Positions 44,991 through 54,658 of a stretch of DNA of 64,000 nt are shown one piece after another. A model generated the notes under the pieces. It was not told where the DNA came from and searched no databases. It saw only the letters and a program-made list of their open reading frames with translations. The stretch covers positions 1 to 64,000 of the forward strand of contig NZ_AJWX01000009.1 in NCBI RefSeq assembly GCF_000263855.1. Direction: 5' to 3'. Positions within the stretch are counted from its first letter, which is position 1; each line of letters starts with the position of its first letter. This DNA is from Pseudomonas sp. M47T1. Its GTDB lineage: Bacteria; Pseudomonadota; Gammaproteobacteria; Pseudomonadales; Pseudomonadaceae. A program made the position numbers and the translations under genes.

Positions 44991-45749
44991 ATGGCCACGA
45001 GATACGTAGTCCTCGATACCGAAACCACCGGCATGCCCGTGACCGATGGTCACCGCATCATTGAAATCGGTTGTGTCGAAGTCATTGGCCGGCGCCTGAC
45101 CGGGCGCAACTTTCACGTTTACCTGCAGCCGGACCGCGACAGTGACGAGGGCGCCATTGGCGTTCACGGTATCACCGACCAGTTCCTGATCGGCAAGCCG
45201 CGCTTTGCCGAGGTGGCCGAGGAGTTCTTCGAGTTCATCAAGGGCGCCGAGCTGATCATCCATAACGCGGCGTTCGACGTTGGTTTCATCAACAACGAGT
45301 TTGCCCTGATGGGTGCGCAGGAGCGTGCCGACGTCACCACCTATTGCTCGGTGCTCGACACCCTGGCCATGGCCCGTGAGCGCCACCCGGGCCAGCGCAA
45401 TAGCCTGGATGCCCTGTGCAAGCGCTACGGCGTCGACAACTCGGGCCGTGAGTTGCACGGCGCGTTGCTCGACTCCGAGATTCTGGCGGATGTCTACCTG
45501 GCCATGACCGGCGGCCAGACCAGCCTGTCGCTGGCGGGCAATGCCAGTGATGGCGCCGGTGACGGCTCCGGCAACCAAGGCAGCGAAATTCGCCGCCTGC
45601 CGCCTGAGCGCCGCCCGGCGCCGATCATTCGCGCCACCGAGGCCGAGCTGGCCGAACATGCGGCGCGTCTGGAGATCATCGCCAAGTCGGCGGGCGCGCC
45701 AGCGCTTTGGAGTCAGTTGATCGAAGCCGAGCAGGGCGCCACGGCATGA
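44991..45749 (+). CDS. dnaQ: DNA polymerase III epsilon subunit (proofreading exonuclease)
   Basis: 252 aa. Exo I has D9 and E11 (VLDTETTGM), followed by EIGCVEVIGR, Exo II HNAAFDVGFINNEF and Exo III HGALLDSEILADVY with catalytic His and Asp. The C-terminal part, which binds the alpha subunit, is less conserved. It removes mismatched bases during replication. A gap of about 290 bp upstream holds its promoter; no strong element was seen there. Confidence 0.96.
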   Translation: MATRYVVLDTETTGMPVTDGHRIIEIGCVEVIGRRLTGRNFHVYLQPDRDSDEGAIGVHGITDQFLIGKPRFAEVAEEFFEFIKGAELIIHNAAFDVGFINNEFALMGAQERADVTTYCSVLDTLAMARERHPGQRNSLDALCKRYGVDNSGRELHGALLDSEILADVYLAMTGGQTSLSLAGNASDGAGDGSGNQGSEIRRLPPERRPAPIIRATEAELAEHAARLEIIAKSAGAPALWSQLIEAEQGATA

Positions 45750-45884
45750 TGGCCGCTTGCCTCTGAGTTGTTCAGGGGCGACCTTTTGTTATACCCCCGT
45801 GTCGAGTTGCCTGACGTGCAGTCGCCCAAGCTTCTACCCTGAGATCATGGGCCGCCTTTTGCGGCCGTTCCGGGGCTGCCTGCG

Positions 45885-48140
45885 ATGTACAAAGACCTCA
45901 AGTTTCCCGTGCTGATCGTGCACCGCGACGTCAAGGCCGATACTGTGGCCGGCGCCCGGGTGCGGGGCATTGCCCATGAGCTGGAGCAGGAAGGCTTCAG
46001 CATTCTGGTGGCCACCGACGATGCCGAGGCGCGCCTGGTGGCGGGCACTCACCATGGCCTGGCGGGCATGCTGATTGCTGCCGAAGGCGCGGGGGAACAC
46101 ACCCATCTGTTGAAGAACATGGTGACCCTGATTCGCCTGGCGCGGGTGAGGGCGCCGAACTTGCCGATTTTTGCCCTGGGCGAACAAGTCACCCTGGAAA
46201 ACGCCTCGGCCGATGCCTTGAGAGAACTCAACCACTTGCGCGGCATCCTCTACCTGTTTGAGGACACCGTGCCGTTCCTGGCCCGCCAGGTGGCGCGCGC
46301 TGCGCGCAATTACCTGGACGGCCTGCTGCCGCCGTTTTTCAAGGCGCTGGTGCAGCATACCGCGCAGTCCAACTACTCCTGGCACACCCCCGGCCACGGC
46401 GGTGGCGTGGCCTACCGCAAGAGCCCTGTGGGGCAGGCGTTTCATCAGTTCTTTGGCGAGAACACCTTGCGCTCGGACCTGTCGGTGTCGGTACCGGAAC
46501 TAGGCTCGCTGCTGGACCATACCGGGCCGCTGGCCGAAGCCGAGGCGCGGGCGGCGCGCAATTTTGGCGCCGACCACACCTTCTTCGTCATCAACGGCAC
46601 GTCCACCGCCAACAAGATTGTCTGGCATGCCACGGTGGCGCGCGGCGACCTGGTGCTGGTGGACCGCAATTGCCACAAGTCGGTGCTGCACGCGATCATC
46701 ATGACCGGTGCCATCCCGCTGTACCTGGCACCCGAGCGCAACGAGCTGGGCATCATCGGCCCCATCGCGCTCAGCGAGTTCACCCCGGCGTCGATCCAGG
46801 CCAAGATCGACGCCAACCCGCTGGCCCGCGGGCGGCCACCCAGGGTCAAGCTGGCCGTGGTCACCAACTCCACCTACGACGGCCTGTGTTACAACGCCGA
46901 GCTGATCAAGCACACCCTGGGCAGCAGCGTCGAAGTGCTGCACTTTGACGAAGCCTGGTACGCCTACGCGGCCTTTCACGAGTTCTTTGCCGGCCGCTAC
47001 GGCATGGGCACCAGCCGCAGCACACAGAGCCCGCTGGTGTTCAGCACCCATTCCACGCACAAACTGATGGCGGCGTTCAGCCAGGCATCGATGATCCATG
47101 TGCAGGACGGCGGCTTGCGGCAACTGGACCGCGACCGTTTCAACGAAGCGTTCATGATGCACATTTCCACGTCGCCGCAGTACAGCATCATTGCCTCCCT
47201 GGACGTGGCCTCGGCGATGATGGAAGGGCCGGCGGGGCGTTCGCTGCTACAGGAAATGTTCGATGAGGCGTTGAGCTTCCGCCGCGCCCTGGCCAACCTG
47301 CGCCAGTCGTTCGCGGTCGACGACTGGTGGTTCAGTATCTGGCAGCCCGCCGGTGTGGAAGGCACCGACATCGTCAGCACCCAGGACTGGCTGCTTGCGC
47401 CTGAGGCCGACTGGCACGGCTTTGGCGAGGTGGCCGAGAACTATGTGCTGCTGGACCCCATCAAGGTTACGCTGGTGATGCCGGGCCTGACGGCGTCCGG
47501 CGCCCTCAGCGAACGAGGCATCCCGGCGGCGGTGGTCAGCAAGTTCCTGTGGGAGCGCGGCCTGGTGGTGGAGAAGACCGGGCTGTACTCCTTTCTGGTG
47601 CTGTTCTCCATGGGCATCACCAAGGGCAAGTGGAGCACCTTGCTTACCGAGTTGCTCGAGTTCAAACGCAGCTACGACGCCAATGCCGACCTGATGCAGT
47701 GCCTGCCCTGTGTGGCCCGCCTTGACCCCGTGCGTTACCAGGGCATGGGCCTGCGCGACCTGTGTGACCAGTTGCATGGCTGTTACCGCAGCAACAGCAC
47801 CGCCAAACACCTGAAGCGCATGTACACCACCTTGCCCGAGGCGGCCATGACCCCGGCCGATGCCTATGACGCCCTGGTGCGTGGCGAAGTGGAAGCGGTG
47901 CCCATCGATGAGTTGCCCGGACGCATCGCGGCGGTCATGCTGGTACCTTACCCGCCGGGCATTCCGTTGATCATGCCGGGGGAACGCTTCAGCGAGTCGA
48001 CGCGCTCGGTGATCGACTACCTGGCCTTCGCCCGCGCGTTTGACCAGGGGTTCCCCGGATTTGTGGCCGATGTGCATGGCCTGCAACACGAACATGGCCC
48101 TTACACGGTCGATTGCATCAAGGAGACCGAGAAGTCATGA
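45885..48140 (+). CDS. ldcA: Lysine decarboxylase (Orn/Lys/Arg decarboxylase class)
   Basis: 751 aa. An N-terminal receiver-like wing domain (to about 130) is followed by the PLP core with WHTPGHGGG and the PLP-lysine K393 in STHSTHKLMAAFSQ. The C-terminal domain closes the fold. Its place after dnaQ matches LdcA (PA1818) of P. aeruginosa, which turns lysine into cadaverine in arginine-responsive lysine catabolism. A hairpin GGCCGC-CTTTT-GCGGCC (45850-45866) ends 18 bp before the ATG and may affect translation. The stop overlaps the GNAT gene. Confidence 0.92.
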   Translation: MYKDLKFPVLIVHRDVKADTVAGARVRGIAHELEQEGFSILVATDDAEARLVAGTHHGLAGMLIAAEGAGEHTHLLKNMVTLIRLARVRAPNLPIFALGEQVTLENASADALRELNHLRGILYLFEDTVPFLARQVARAARNYLDGLLPPFFKALVQHTAQSNYSWHTPGHGGGVAYRKSPVGQAFHQFFGENTLRSDLSVSVPELGSLLDHTGPLAEAEARAARNFGADHTFFVINGTSTANKIVWHATVARGDLVLVDRNCHKSVLHAIIMTGAIPLYLAPERNELGIIGPIALSEFTPASIQAKIDANPLARGRPPRVKLAVVTNSTYDGLCYNAELIKHTLGSSVEVLHFDEAWYAYAAFHEFFAGRYGMGTSRSTQSPLVFSTHSTHKLMAAFSQASMIHVQDGGLRQLDRDRFNEAFMMHISTSPQYSIIASLDVASAMMEGPAGRSLLQEMFDEALSFRRALANLRQSFAVDDWWFSIWQPAGVEGTDIVSTQDWLLAPEADWHGFGEVAENYVLLDPIKVTLVMPGLTASGALSERGIPAAVVSKFLWERGLVVEKTGLYSFLVLFSMGITKGKWSTLLTELLEFKRSYDANADLMQCLPCVARLDPVRYQGMGLRDLCDQLHGCYRSNSTAKHLKRMYTTLPEAAMTPADAYDALVRGEVEAVPIDELPGRIAAVMLVPYPPGIPLIMPGERFSESTRSVIDYLAFARAFDQGFPGFVADVHGLQHEHGPYTVDCIKETEKS

Positions 48141-48685
48141 GTACGGTCAACCCGGCCATCTCTGTGCGCCTGGCCGATGAAGCCTTCGCGCCCTACGTGC
48201 TGGACAGTGAATACGGCTTTCAGGTGCAGGGTTACGCCTGCCCGCAAATCGGCAAGCCCGTGGCGCAATGGCCGGTGCAGGCCGTGGCGCCTTACCAGAA
48301 GTGCTACGGGATAGACCCCGAGGAATTCAGTAGCTACCGCGACAAGGATGACAGCGCGATCTTCGTTGCCTGGTTGGAGGGCCGCGCGGTGGGGCATGTG
48401 GTGGTCAGCACCAATTGGAACGGCCTGGCCCATGTGGACGAGTTGGCCGTGCACGCCCCGGCCCGCCGCCACGGGGTGGCGCGGGCGTTGCTGGGGGTGG
48501 CGCAGTGGTGGGCGCGCAAGAAGCGCTTGCCGGGCATCATGCTGGAAACCCAGAACAACAATTTGGCGGCGTGCCGCTTGTACGAAGGTTTCGGTTTCGA
48601 GCTGGGCGGCATCGATCACTTGCGCTATCGCGGCATCGACCCACAGACCAGTGAGGTGGCTATGTTCTGGTACCTGATGTTCTGA
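48137..48685 (+). CDS. GNAT-family N-acetyltransferase
   Basis: 182 aa from the ATG at 48137, which overlaps the ldcA stop by 4 bp (coupled). The acetyl-CoA fold is visible as VGHVVVSTNWNGLAHVDELAV, then RRHGVARALLGVAQWWARKK and LETQNNNLAACRLYEGFGFE. The pattern is close to streptothricin acetyltransferase-like proteins. Coupling to ldcA suggests a polyamine or lysine-related substrate such as cadaverine. Confidence 0.87.
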   Translation: MSTVNPAISVRLADEAFAPYVLDSEYGFQVQGYACPQIGKPVAQWPVQAVAPYQKCYGIDPEEFSSYRDKDDSAIFVAWLEGRAVGHVVVSTNWNGLAHVDELAVHAPARRHGVARALLGVAQWWARKKRLPGIMLETQNNNLAACRLYEGFGFELGGIDHLRYRGIDPQTSEVAMFWYLMF

Positions 48686-48718
48686 GAGCCCACTGGCCGC
48701 CCTGTAGCCGCTGTGTGG

Positions 48719-49621
48719 CTACGGTGTTGCCGTGCCGACTAGCATTTGCGCTTTTTGGATGACAATCTCCAGCAACGCCTTGGCTGCCGCGCCGGGTTCC
48801 TGGCCTTTGAGGGTCAGGGCATACAGGGTGACCGGCACCGCCGGGGAGATCGGGCAAACGTCCAGCCCGGCCTCGCGCGCGCCGGCGGCGGTGAAGGGGT
48901 CTACCACGGCCAGGCCTTCGCCGGCCTCGACCATGCTGCGCATCATCTGGTAGTTCTGCACCCGCGTCTGCACCTTGGGCGCCGGGCGCAGGGCCTCAAG
49001 CTTGGCTTCCAGGCGCAGGCTGATGGGGTCCTGGCCCTCGAGCCCGATCATGGTCTGGCCGGCCAGTTCCTGAATGCCGAGGTATTTGTGCTTGGGCGAC
49101 AGCCAGCCGTGGGGCGCCAGCAGTTGCAGTTTGCCCTCGACCAATGCCACGCAGTCGATGTCCGGGTGGTGGGGGTTGTGCAGGCTCAAACCCAGCTCGC
49201 CTTCACGCAGCAACAGGCTGCGCACGATGCTGGCCGTGGGTTGGCTGAGCAATTGGCAGGGGGTGTCCTGGAAGCGCCGGCGCAGGGCGGCCAGGGCCTG
49301 GGGCAGCAAGCGATGAGCCAGGGGCTCAGTGCAGATCACCCGCAGCGGGGTGTCCTGGTGCAGGCGCATGTCGGCGGCCAGGCGGCGAATGTGTTCCAGC
49401 GGTGCATCCAGACGGTTCAGCGCGCCCGCCAGGGCCATGGCCTCGTCGGTGGCCTGCAAGCGGCCGCGCACCCGCGCAAACAGCAACAGGCCGCTTTGGC
49501 TCTCGGCGTCCTGCAAGGTAGCGTTCACGGTGTCCTGGGGGAGTTGCAACAACTCGGCGGCAGCGCTGAGGCTGCCACCGTGCATGAGCGCCTGAATCAC
49601 TTCAATGTGGCGTAGTCGCAT
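48719..49621 (-). CDS. LysR-family transcriptional regulator
   Basis: 300 aa. The N-terminus MRLRHIEVIQALMHGGSLS and helix-turn-helix region AAAELLQLPQDTVNATLQDAE are LysR-type, with Asp instead of the more usual Ser/Pro in the recognition helix. The effector domain follows. It is convergent with the acetyltransferase gene, so ldcA and the GNAT gene are not obviously its targets. Confidence 0.85.
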   Translation of the reverse strand: MRLRHIEVIQALMHGGSLSAAAELLQLPQDTVNATLQDAESQSGLLLFARVRGRLQATDEAMALAGALNRLDAPLEHIRRLAADMRLHQDTPLRVICTEPLAHRLLPQALAALRRRFQDTPCQLLSQPTASIVRSLLLREGELGLSLHNPHHPDIDCVALVEGKLQLLAPHGWLSPKHKYLGIQELAGQTMIGLEGQDPISLRLEAKLEALRPAPKVQTRVQNYQMMRSMVEAGEGLAVVDPFTAAGAREAGLDVCPISPAVPVTLYALTLKGQEPGAAAKALLEIVIQKAQMLVGTATP

Positions 49622-49715
49622 CAGTGGAGTCCGTGCCCGGAGAGGGGAGCGTGCATGCTCGAACGGCCATTATGCCGGGCAATTCGCGCCCACCGCCAGC
49701 GGCGCGGGAAACGCA

Positions 49716-49934
49716 TCAGGAAACGCGGGAAATCTCGACGCCGCTCTGCAACAGCCTGAATTGATCACCGCCCAGGTGTTCGACGCGATCGCCAATGGCC
49801 AGGCGATACGTGACTTTCGGCGCAGAGCCGCTGCTGCCATCAGCCTCCAGTGTGGCTTCCTGGTATTCATGCACCGGGTAGATCCGACCTTCGGCATCCC
49901 GCGCATGAAACTGTCCAACGAGTACTGCAGCCAT
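49716..49934 (-). CDS. Small conserved hypothetical protein
   Basis: 72 aa from the ATG at 49934. The sequence MAAVLVGQFHARDAEGRIYP and HEYQEATLEADGSSGSAPKV looks like a compact beta-rich protein, ending RLLQSGVEISRVS. No domain name is known to me. It is divergent from the FMN reductase gene. Confidence 0.65.
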   Translation of the reverse strand: MAAVLVGQFHARDAEGRIYPVHEYQEATLEADGSSGSAPKVTYRLAIGDRVEHLGGDQFRLLQSGVEISRVS

Positions 49935-50109
49935 TGAATTACAACCTCTGAATATATCCACGTGTGAAACTTGCGCCCTGTAGACCACTGTTTTACCTGG
50001 GAAGTTTTACCGTTGATGAAAAAAAACCGTCTTCCATAGGGCCGTGAGGCAAACCACGCCAGGCTCATCTATACCTACACCTCCTTTTGCCGGAAATGTT
50101 GGAGCAGTC

Positions 50110-50667
50110 ATGAGCAAGGTGTACTCCGTCGCCGTTCTGGTCGGCAGCTTGAGAAAAGCATCCCTCAACCGCAAGGTCGCCCAGGCCTTGATCGCCCTGG
50201 CACCACCGAGCCTGTCGCTGAAGATTCTCGAAATTGGCGATTTACCGCTTTATAACGAGGACATTGATGGTACACCACCGGCGGCCTATACAACGTTTCG
50301 CAATGCGCTCGGTTCGTCGGATGCCGTGCTGTTTGTCACACCCGAGTACAACCGGTCGGTGCCGGCACCACTGAAAAACGCCATTGACGTGGGGTCCAGG
50401 CCCTATGGCAAGAGCTCCTGGGGCGGCAAGCCCGGCGCGGTGATCAGCGTGTCGCCGGGGGCGATTGGCGGCTTTGGCGCCAACCATCACCTGCGCCAGT
50501 CGCTGGTATTCCTGAATGTGCCATGCCTGCAGCAGCCGGAAGCCTATGTGGGGAATGCGGCGGCGCTGTTTGACGATAACGGCGACCTGGCGGAAAAGAG
50601 CAAGCCGTTCCTGCAAGGGTTTATCGATGCCTACGCCAAGTGGGTGGAGCAGTTCCATAAGGCTTGA
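50110..50667 (+). CDS. NAD(P)H-dependent FMN reductase (ChrR-like)
   Basis: 185 aa from the ATG at 50110 with GGAG 7 bp upstream. The FMN-binding flavodoxin-like fold shows VLVGSLRKASLNRKVAQAL at the N-terminus (phosphate loop) and VTPEYNRSVPAPLKNAIDV, the standard signature of the FMN_red family. Related proteins reduce quinones, chromate or azo compounds. It is a single-gene unit followed by a family C repeat. Confidence 0.9.
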   Translation: MSKVYSVAVLVGSLRKASLNRKVAQALIALAPPSLSLKILEIGDLPLYNEDIDGTPPAAYTTFRNALGSSDAVLFVTPEYNRSVPAPLKNAIDVGSRPYGKSSWGGKPGAVISVSPGAIGGFGANHHLRQSLVFLNVPCLQQPEAYVGNAAALFDDNGDLAEKSKPFLQGFIDAYAKWVEQFHKA

Positions 50668-50685
50668 ATGCCTGTGCCTGCTTTT

Positions 50686-50748
50686 GTGTGAGCCGGCTTG
50701 CCGGCGAGCTTTGAGATACCCAAAGCTCGCTGGCAAGCCAGCTCCCAC
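50686..50748. repeat. Family C palindromic repeat, copy 1
   Basis: TGTGAGCCGGCTTGCCGGCGAGCTTT pairs with AAAGCTCGCTGGCAAGCCAGCTCCCACA across 8 bases. Related copies are at 54628 (half) and 58397. Confidence 0.85.
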
Positions 50749-50756
50749 AAGGTGGG

Positions 50757-51584
50757 CTAGGCGTTCTGGGGCATTTCCCCGGCCGCCAGACGGCGGTTGA
50801 TGTCGGCGATCACCTGCGGCAACTCATTGATGGTGTCGATCAGGTAGTGCGGGCGTGAGCCTGCAAACAGCTCGTGAATGCGTTCCCGCTCACTGGCCAG
50901 GGTGGCGGCGTCCAGCGCCTTGTAGCCCTCGTACGTCAGCCCCAGCGCGTTACCCGAACACACCAGCGCCACCGTCCACATGCCGGCACGGCGGCCTTCC
51001 AGAATGCCCGGCACGGTGTCATCCACCTTCACGCAGGCAGCCACGTCGTCGATGCCCAGGGCAATCACGTTGGCCAGTGCCTGGGCCGGCCAGGGGCGGC
51101 CGTTGGGCACCTCATCGGTGGCCACCACGTGGTCGGCGACATAGCCATTGTGCCGGGCCAGTTCCACCACCTTTTCCATCACCACTGCCGGGTAGCCCGA
51201 GCAGGAGCCAATTTTCAAACCGCCCTGGCGCAGCGCGGTGATGGTGTCCAGCGCGCCGGGAATCAGCGCCGAGTGGGCAGCGATCTTTTCGATCTGCAAT
51301 GGCATGAAGCGGTTGTAGATAGCGGTGACGTCATCATCGCTGGGCGCGCGGCCGAACACCTTGGCGTAGCGCTCGCTGATGGCCGGCAGGTTGCACAGGG
51401 TGCGGATGTGGTCCCACTTGCCCATGCCCATGGGGCCACGGGCCTCTTCGATGGACACCTGCACGTCGAACTCGCCGAAGGCTTCGACGAAAATCTGCGT
51501 GGGGGCGAAGGAGCCGAAGTCGACAACGGTGCCGGCCCAATCAAGAATCACGGCCTGGGTTTTGCTCGGGTTGCTGTAGTTCAT
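50757..51584 (-). CDS. phnX: Phosphonoacetaldehyde hydrolase
   Basis: 275 aa from the ATG at 51584. It is a HAD-superfamily enzyme with nucleophile Asp15 ([11 protein letters not shown]) and the cap-domain Schiff-base Lys56 in [20 protein letters not shown] and [11 protein letters not shown] carry the remaining HAD motifs. It cleaves phosphonoacetaldehyde to acetaldehyde and phosphate, the second step of 2-aminoethylphosphonate use. It lies 37 bp after phnW in one operon. Confidence 0.95.
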   Translation of the reverse strand: MNYSNPSKTQAVILDWAGTVVDFGSFAPTQIFVEAFGEFDVQVSIEEARGPMGMGKWDHIRTLCNLPAISERYAKVFGRAPSDDDVTAIYNRFMPLQIEKIAAHSALIPGALDTITALRQGGLKIGSCSGYPAVVMEKVVELARHNGYVADHVVATDEVPNGRPWPAQALANVIALGIDDVAACVKVDDTVPGILEGRRAGMWTVALVCSGNALGLTYEGYKALDAATLASERERIHELFAGSRPHYLIDTINELPQVIADINRRLAAGEMPQNA

Positions 51585-51621
51585 GGGTACGTCCTGATCA
51601 ATGGGTTGAAAAGAGGGGGAG

Positions 51622-52731
51622 TCAGATGTCCAGTACTTCCATTTCGCCCAGCACCTGGGCCACGGCGTCCACGGCGGCCTGCATGCCGCTGCGGCCCACG
51701 CAGCCGATGCAGCCCACGCGGAAGGTTTCAACCTGGGTGAGCTTGCCCGGGTAGAGGATGAAACCCTTGGCCTTGACCCGTTCGTAGAAGTCCTTGAACT
51801 GGTAGCGCGGGTCTTTCGGTGCGTGGAAGGTGACGATGATCGGCGCCTGGATGGCCGCCGGCAGAAAACTGTGCAGGCCAATGGCGGCCATGCCTTCCAG
51901 CAGGGTGCGGCAGTTGTCGGCGTAGCGGGCGTGACGGGCGGCCAGGCCGCCTTCCTCGTTGTATTGCAGCAATGCCTCGTGCAGGGCGGCCACCACGTGG
52001 GTGGGCGGGGTGAAGCGCCATTGGCCGGTCTTGGCCATGTAGGCGTGCTGGTCGTGCAGGTCCATGGCCAGCGAGTGGCAGTTGCCCTCGGCCTGGGCCA
52101 ACGCGGTTTTACCGGCAAACACAAAGCCCATGCCGGGCACGCCTTCCAGGCACTTGCCAGAGGCGGCGATCAGCGCGTCGAACGGCACCTGGCCGGCGTC
52201 GATGGGCAGGGCACCGAAGGAGCTCATGGCGTCGATGATCAGGCGCTTGCCATGGCGGGCCACGACCTGGGCGATCTCGGCCAGCGGGTTGAGAATGCCG
52301 GTGCTGGTTTCGCAGTGGATCAGCGCCACGTGGCTGATGTCGGCGTCTTCGTCCAGCAGGCGGTCGACGTCGGCGGCGGTGGTGGGTTGGTCTTCAGCGG
52401 TTTCGAAGGTGCTGAAGGCGCGGCCCAGCACGGTGCAGATCTTTGCCAGGCGCTGGCCGTAGGCGCCGTTGATCAGCACCAGTACCTTGCCGTCGCGGGG
52501 TACCAGGGTGCCGATGGCCGCTTCCACGGCGAACGTGCCGCTGCCTTGCAGGGGCACGCAGTGATGGCTGTCGGCGCCATTGATGATGGCAAGCAACTGT
52601 TCGCAGACACTGGCGGTGAGCTGGTTGAAGCTCGCGTCCCACGAACCCCAATCCATCATCATCGCCTGGCGGGTACGGGCCGAGGTGGTCAGGGGACCTG
52701 GGGTCAGCAAAATCGGGGCGGTGCTGCTCAT
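51622..52731 (-). CDS. phnW: 2-aminoethylphosphonate--pyruvate transaminase
   Basis: 369 aa from the ATG at 52731, preceded by AGGAA. It is a class V aminotransferase with [10 protein letters not shown] at the N-terminus, [21 protein letters not shown] (Asp167) and the PLP-lysine K193 in [12 protein letters not shown]. It moves the amino group of 2-aminoethylphosphonate to pyruvate, giving phosphonoacetaldehyde for PhnX. It is divergent from a LysR regulator. Confidence 0.95.
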   Translation of the reverse strand: MSSTAPILLTPGPLTTSARTRQAMMMDWGSWDASFNQLTASVCEQLLAIINGADSHHCVPLQGSGTFAVEAAIGTLVPRDGKVLVLINGAYGQRLAKICTVLGRAFSTFETAEDQPTTAADVDRLLDEDADISHVALIHCETSTGILNPLAEIAQVVARHGKRLIIDAMSSFGALPIDAGQVPFDALIAASGKCLEGVPGMGFVFAGKTALAQAEGNCHSLAMDLHDQHAYMAKTGQWRFTPPTHVVAALHEALLQYNEEGGLAARHARYADNCRTLLEGMAAIGLHSFLPAAIQAPIIVTFHAPKDPRYQFKDFYERVKAKGFILYPGKLTQVETFRVGCIGCVGRSGMQAAVDAVAQVLGEMEVLDI

Positions 52732-52838
52732 GATATTCCTCGCAAGCGGTGGGCTGAACGTACGGCGCCTAAGTTGCAATTCCATGAAGCATCAATCAAA
52801 TTGTTTGTTGTTATCCCAACTATAAGTCAGGCCGATTC

Positions 52839-53696
52839 ATGAACCTGTTCCAACTGCGCGCGTTCGACGCTGTGGCCCGCGAGGGCAGCTTTACCCGCGC
52901 TGCCGAGCGGCTGTTCATCAGCCAGCCGGCGGTCACCGGGCACATCAAGGCGCTGGAAGAGCACTACCAGACCACGTTGTTGCGGCGCACCGCCCGACGG
53001 GTGGAACTGACCGAGGAAGGCACCCGGCTGGCTGCCATCACCCGAGCCATGTTCAGCCTGGCAGAGGAAGCCCAGGCGATGCTTGAGGCCAACCGCCAGT
53101 TGCTGACCGGGCGGCTGGAGGTGGCCGCCGATGGTCCGCACCAAGTGATGCCTATGCTTGCCAGCCTGCGCGAGAAATACCCCGGCATCACCGTCAACCT
53201 GCGCTTGGGCAATGCTCAGGAAACCTTGGCGGCGCTGACGTCGGAGCGTGCGGACGTGGCGGTGATGACCGGGGTAGAGCCACGCAAGGGCCTGCATTTA
53301 CAGATGCTCAGCCCCTCGCAGATCTGTGCGCTGGTGCCGGCAGCGCACCCCTGGGCCGGCCAGGCCATTGACCTTGCACAGTTGCATCAGCAGATCATGG
53401 TGCTGCGCGAGCCGAACTCCATTACCCGGCGCACCTTTGACCAGGCGTGTGCCGCCACCGGGGTGGTACCACGGGTGTTGCTGGAGCTGGACAGCCGCGA
53501 GGCGGTGACCGAGGCGGTGGCCGCCAAATTGGGCATTGGCATCGTGTCGTCGGTGGAGCTCAGCCATGACCCGCGGGTGGTGGCCGTGCCGGTGCGGGGC
53601 GAGGGGCTGGTGAACCAGCACATGATCGGTTGCCTTGAGCGCCGTCGCGATCTGCGCCTGATCCGTGCTTTCCTGGGTATAGCGGCTGCCTTGTAG
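52839..53696 (+). CDS. LysR-family regulator of the phnWX operon
   Basis: 285 aa. The N-terminus MNLFQLRAFDAVAREGSFTR and helix-turn-helix AAERLFISQPAVTGHIKALEEH are standard LysR. It is 107 bp from phnW on the opposite strand, the usual arrangement for a 2-aminoethylphosphonate-responsive activator. The gap is AT-richer than the flanks. Confidence 0.88.
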   Translation: MNLFQLRAFDAVAREGSFTRAAERLFISQPAVTGHIKALEEHYQTTLLRRTARRVELTEEGTRLAAITRAMFSLAEEAQAMLEANRQLLTGRLEVAADGPHQVMPMLASLREKYPGITVNLRLGNAQETLAALTSERADVAVMTGVEPRKGLHLQMLSPSQICALVPAAHPWAGQAIDLAQLHQQIMVLREPNSITRRTFDQACAATGVVPRVLLELDSREAVTEAVAAKLGIGIVSSVELSHDPRVVAVPVRGEGLVNQHMIGCLERRRDLRLIRAFLGIAAAL

Positions 53697-53782
53697 CCGC
53701 TGCCGCCAGGCTGCGTTGGCCCCATGCTTTGCCAAAGACCTTCAGGGTTAACGCCGGCCAGCGCAGCCTGCGGCAGCGGCGG
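53695..53782. repeat. Family E palindromic repeat, copy 2
   Basis: GTAGCCGCTGCCGCCAGGCTGCGTTGGCC pairs with GGCCAGCGCAGCCTGCGGCAGCGGC. The left arm starts at the stop codon of the LysR gene. Confidence 0.8.
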
Positions 53783-53897
53783 CGATGACGGGGCAGGGCG
53801 TTACCGGGTTTTTTTGTCGATTGCGCGATTAAGGGCGTATAAACTGGCGCGATGCGCTGATCGATACCGGTATCGGCGCCAGAGAAAGAGAGTTGAA

Positions 53898-54605
53898 ATG
53901 GGCGCACAGTGGAAAGTTAAACACAGAGAAGCAGCAGCCAACGCCAAAGGGCGTATCTTCGGCAAGCTGTCCAAGGAAATTTCGATTGCCGCGCGGGCCG
54001 GTACCGACCCCGACACCAACGCGCGTCTGCGCCTGGTCATCGAACAGGCGAAAAAAGCCTCCATGACCCGCGAGACCCTGGAACGGGCCATCAAGAAAGG
54101 CGCGGGCATCGGCGGCGACGCGGTGCACTACACCCTGGTCAAGTACGAGGGCTTTGCCCCGCACCAGGTGCCGGTGATCGTCGAGTGCCTGACCGACAAC
54201 GTCAACCGTACCGTGTCGCAGATTCGCGTGCTGTTCCGCAAAGGCACCCTGGGCGCCGAAGGTTCGGTATCGTGGGACTTCAACCACGTGGGCATGATCG
54301 AAGCCACCCCGGCCAGCGCCGACGCTGACCCGGAAATGGCCGCCATCGAAGCCGGTGCGCAGGATTTCGAAGCGGGCGAAGAAGAGGGCTCGACCCTGTT
54401 CATCACTGACTTCGCCGACCTCGACGGTGTGTGCAAGGCACTGCCGGAACAGGGCTTCACCGTGGTAGCGGCAAAGATCGGCTACATGCCGAAAAACCCG
54501 GTGTCGGGCCTGAGCGAGGCAGACATGGCTGAAGTCGAGGCCTTCCTGGAAGCCATCGACGAGAACGACGACGTGCAGAACGTCTACGTCGGCCTGGCAG
54601 GCTGA
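53898..54605 (+). CDS. YebC/PmpR-family protein, YeeN-like second copy
   Basis: 235 aa from the ATG at 53898. [28 protein letters not shown] resembles YeeN of E. coli rather than YebC next to ruvC, which begins MAGHSKWANIKHRK. The family marks [19 protein letters not shown] and the C-terminal acidic [19 protein letters not shown] are all present. The family has been linked to gene regulation and to relief of ribosome stalling. It stands alone between a family E and a family C repeat. Confidence 0.88.
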   Translation: MGAQWKVKHREAAANAKGRIFGKLSKEISIAARAGTDPDTNARLRLVIEQAKKASMTRETLERAIKKGAGIGGDAVHYTLVKYEGFAPHQVPVIVECLTDNVNRTVSQIRVLFRKGTLGAEGSVSWDFNHVGMIEATPASADADPEMAAIEAGAQDFEAGEEEGSTLFITDFADLDGVCKALPEQGFTVVAAKIGYMPKNPVSGLSEADMAEVEAFLEAIDENDDVQNVYVGLAG

Positions 54606-54627
54606 TGCAAGGGTCGGTCTGATATGC

Positions 54628-54657
54628 TTGTGTGAGCTGGCAAGCCAGCTCCCACAG
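54628..54657. repeat. Family C half-repeat
   Basis: TGTGTGAGCTGGC and AAGCCAGCTCCCACA join directly, without the GCGAGCTTT inner part seen in the full copies, as if the centre had been deleted. Confidence 0.7.
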
Positions 54658-54658
54658 G

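Noticed and set aside
50757..52124. A 455-residue fusion of phnX with an upstream extension
   Set aside because: The extension is a shadow of phnW in another frame; phnX starts at 51584 with the normal N-terminus.
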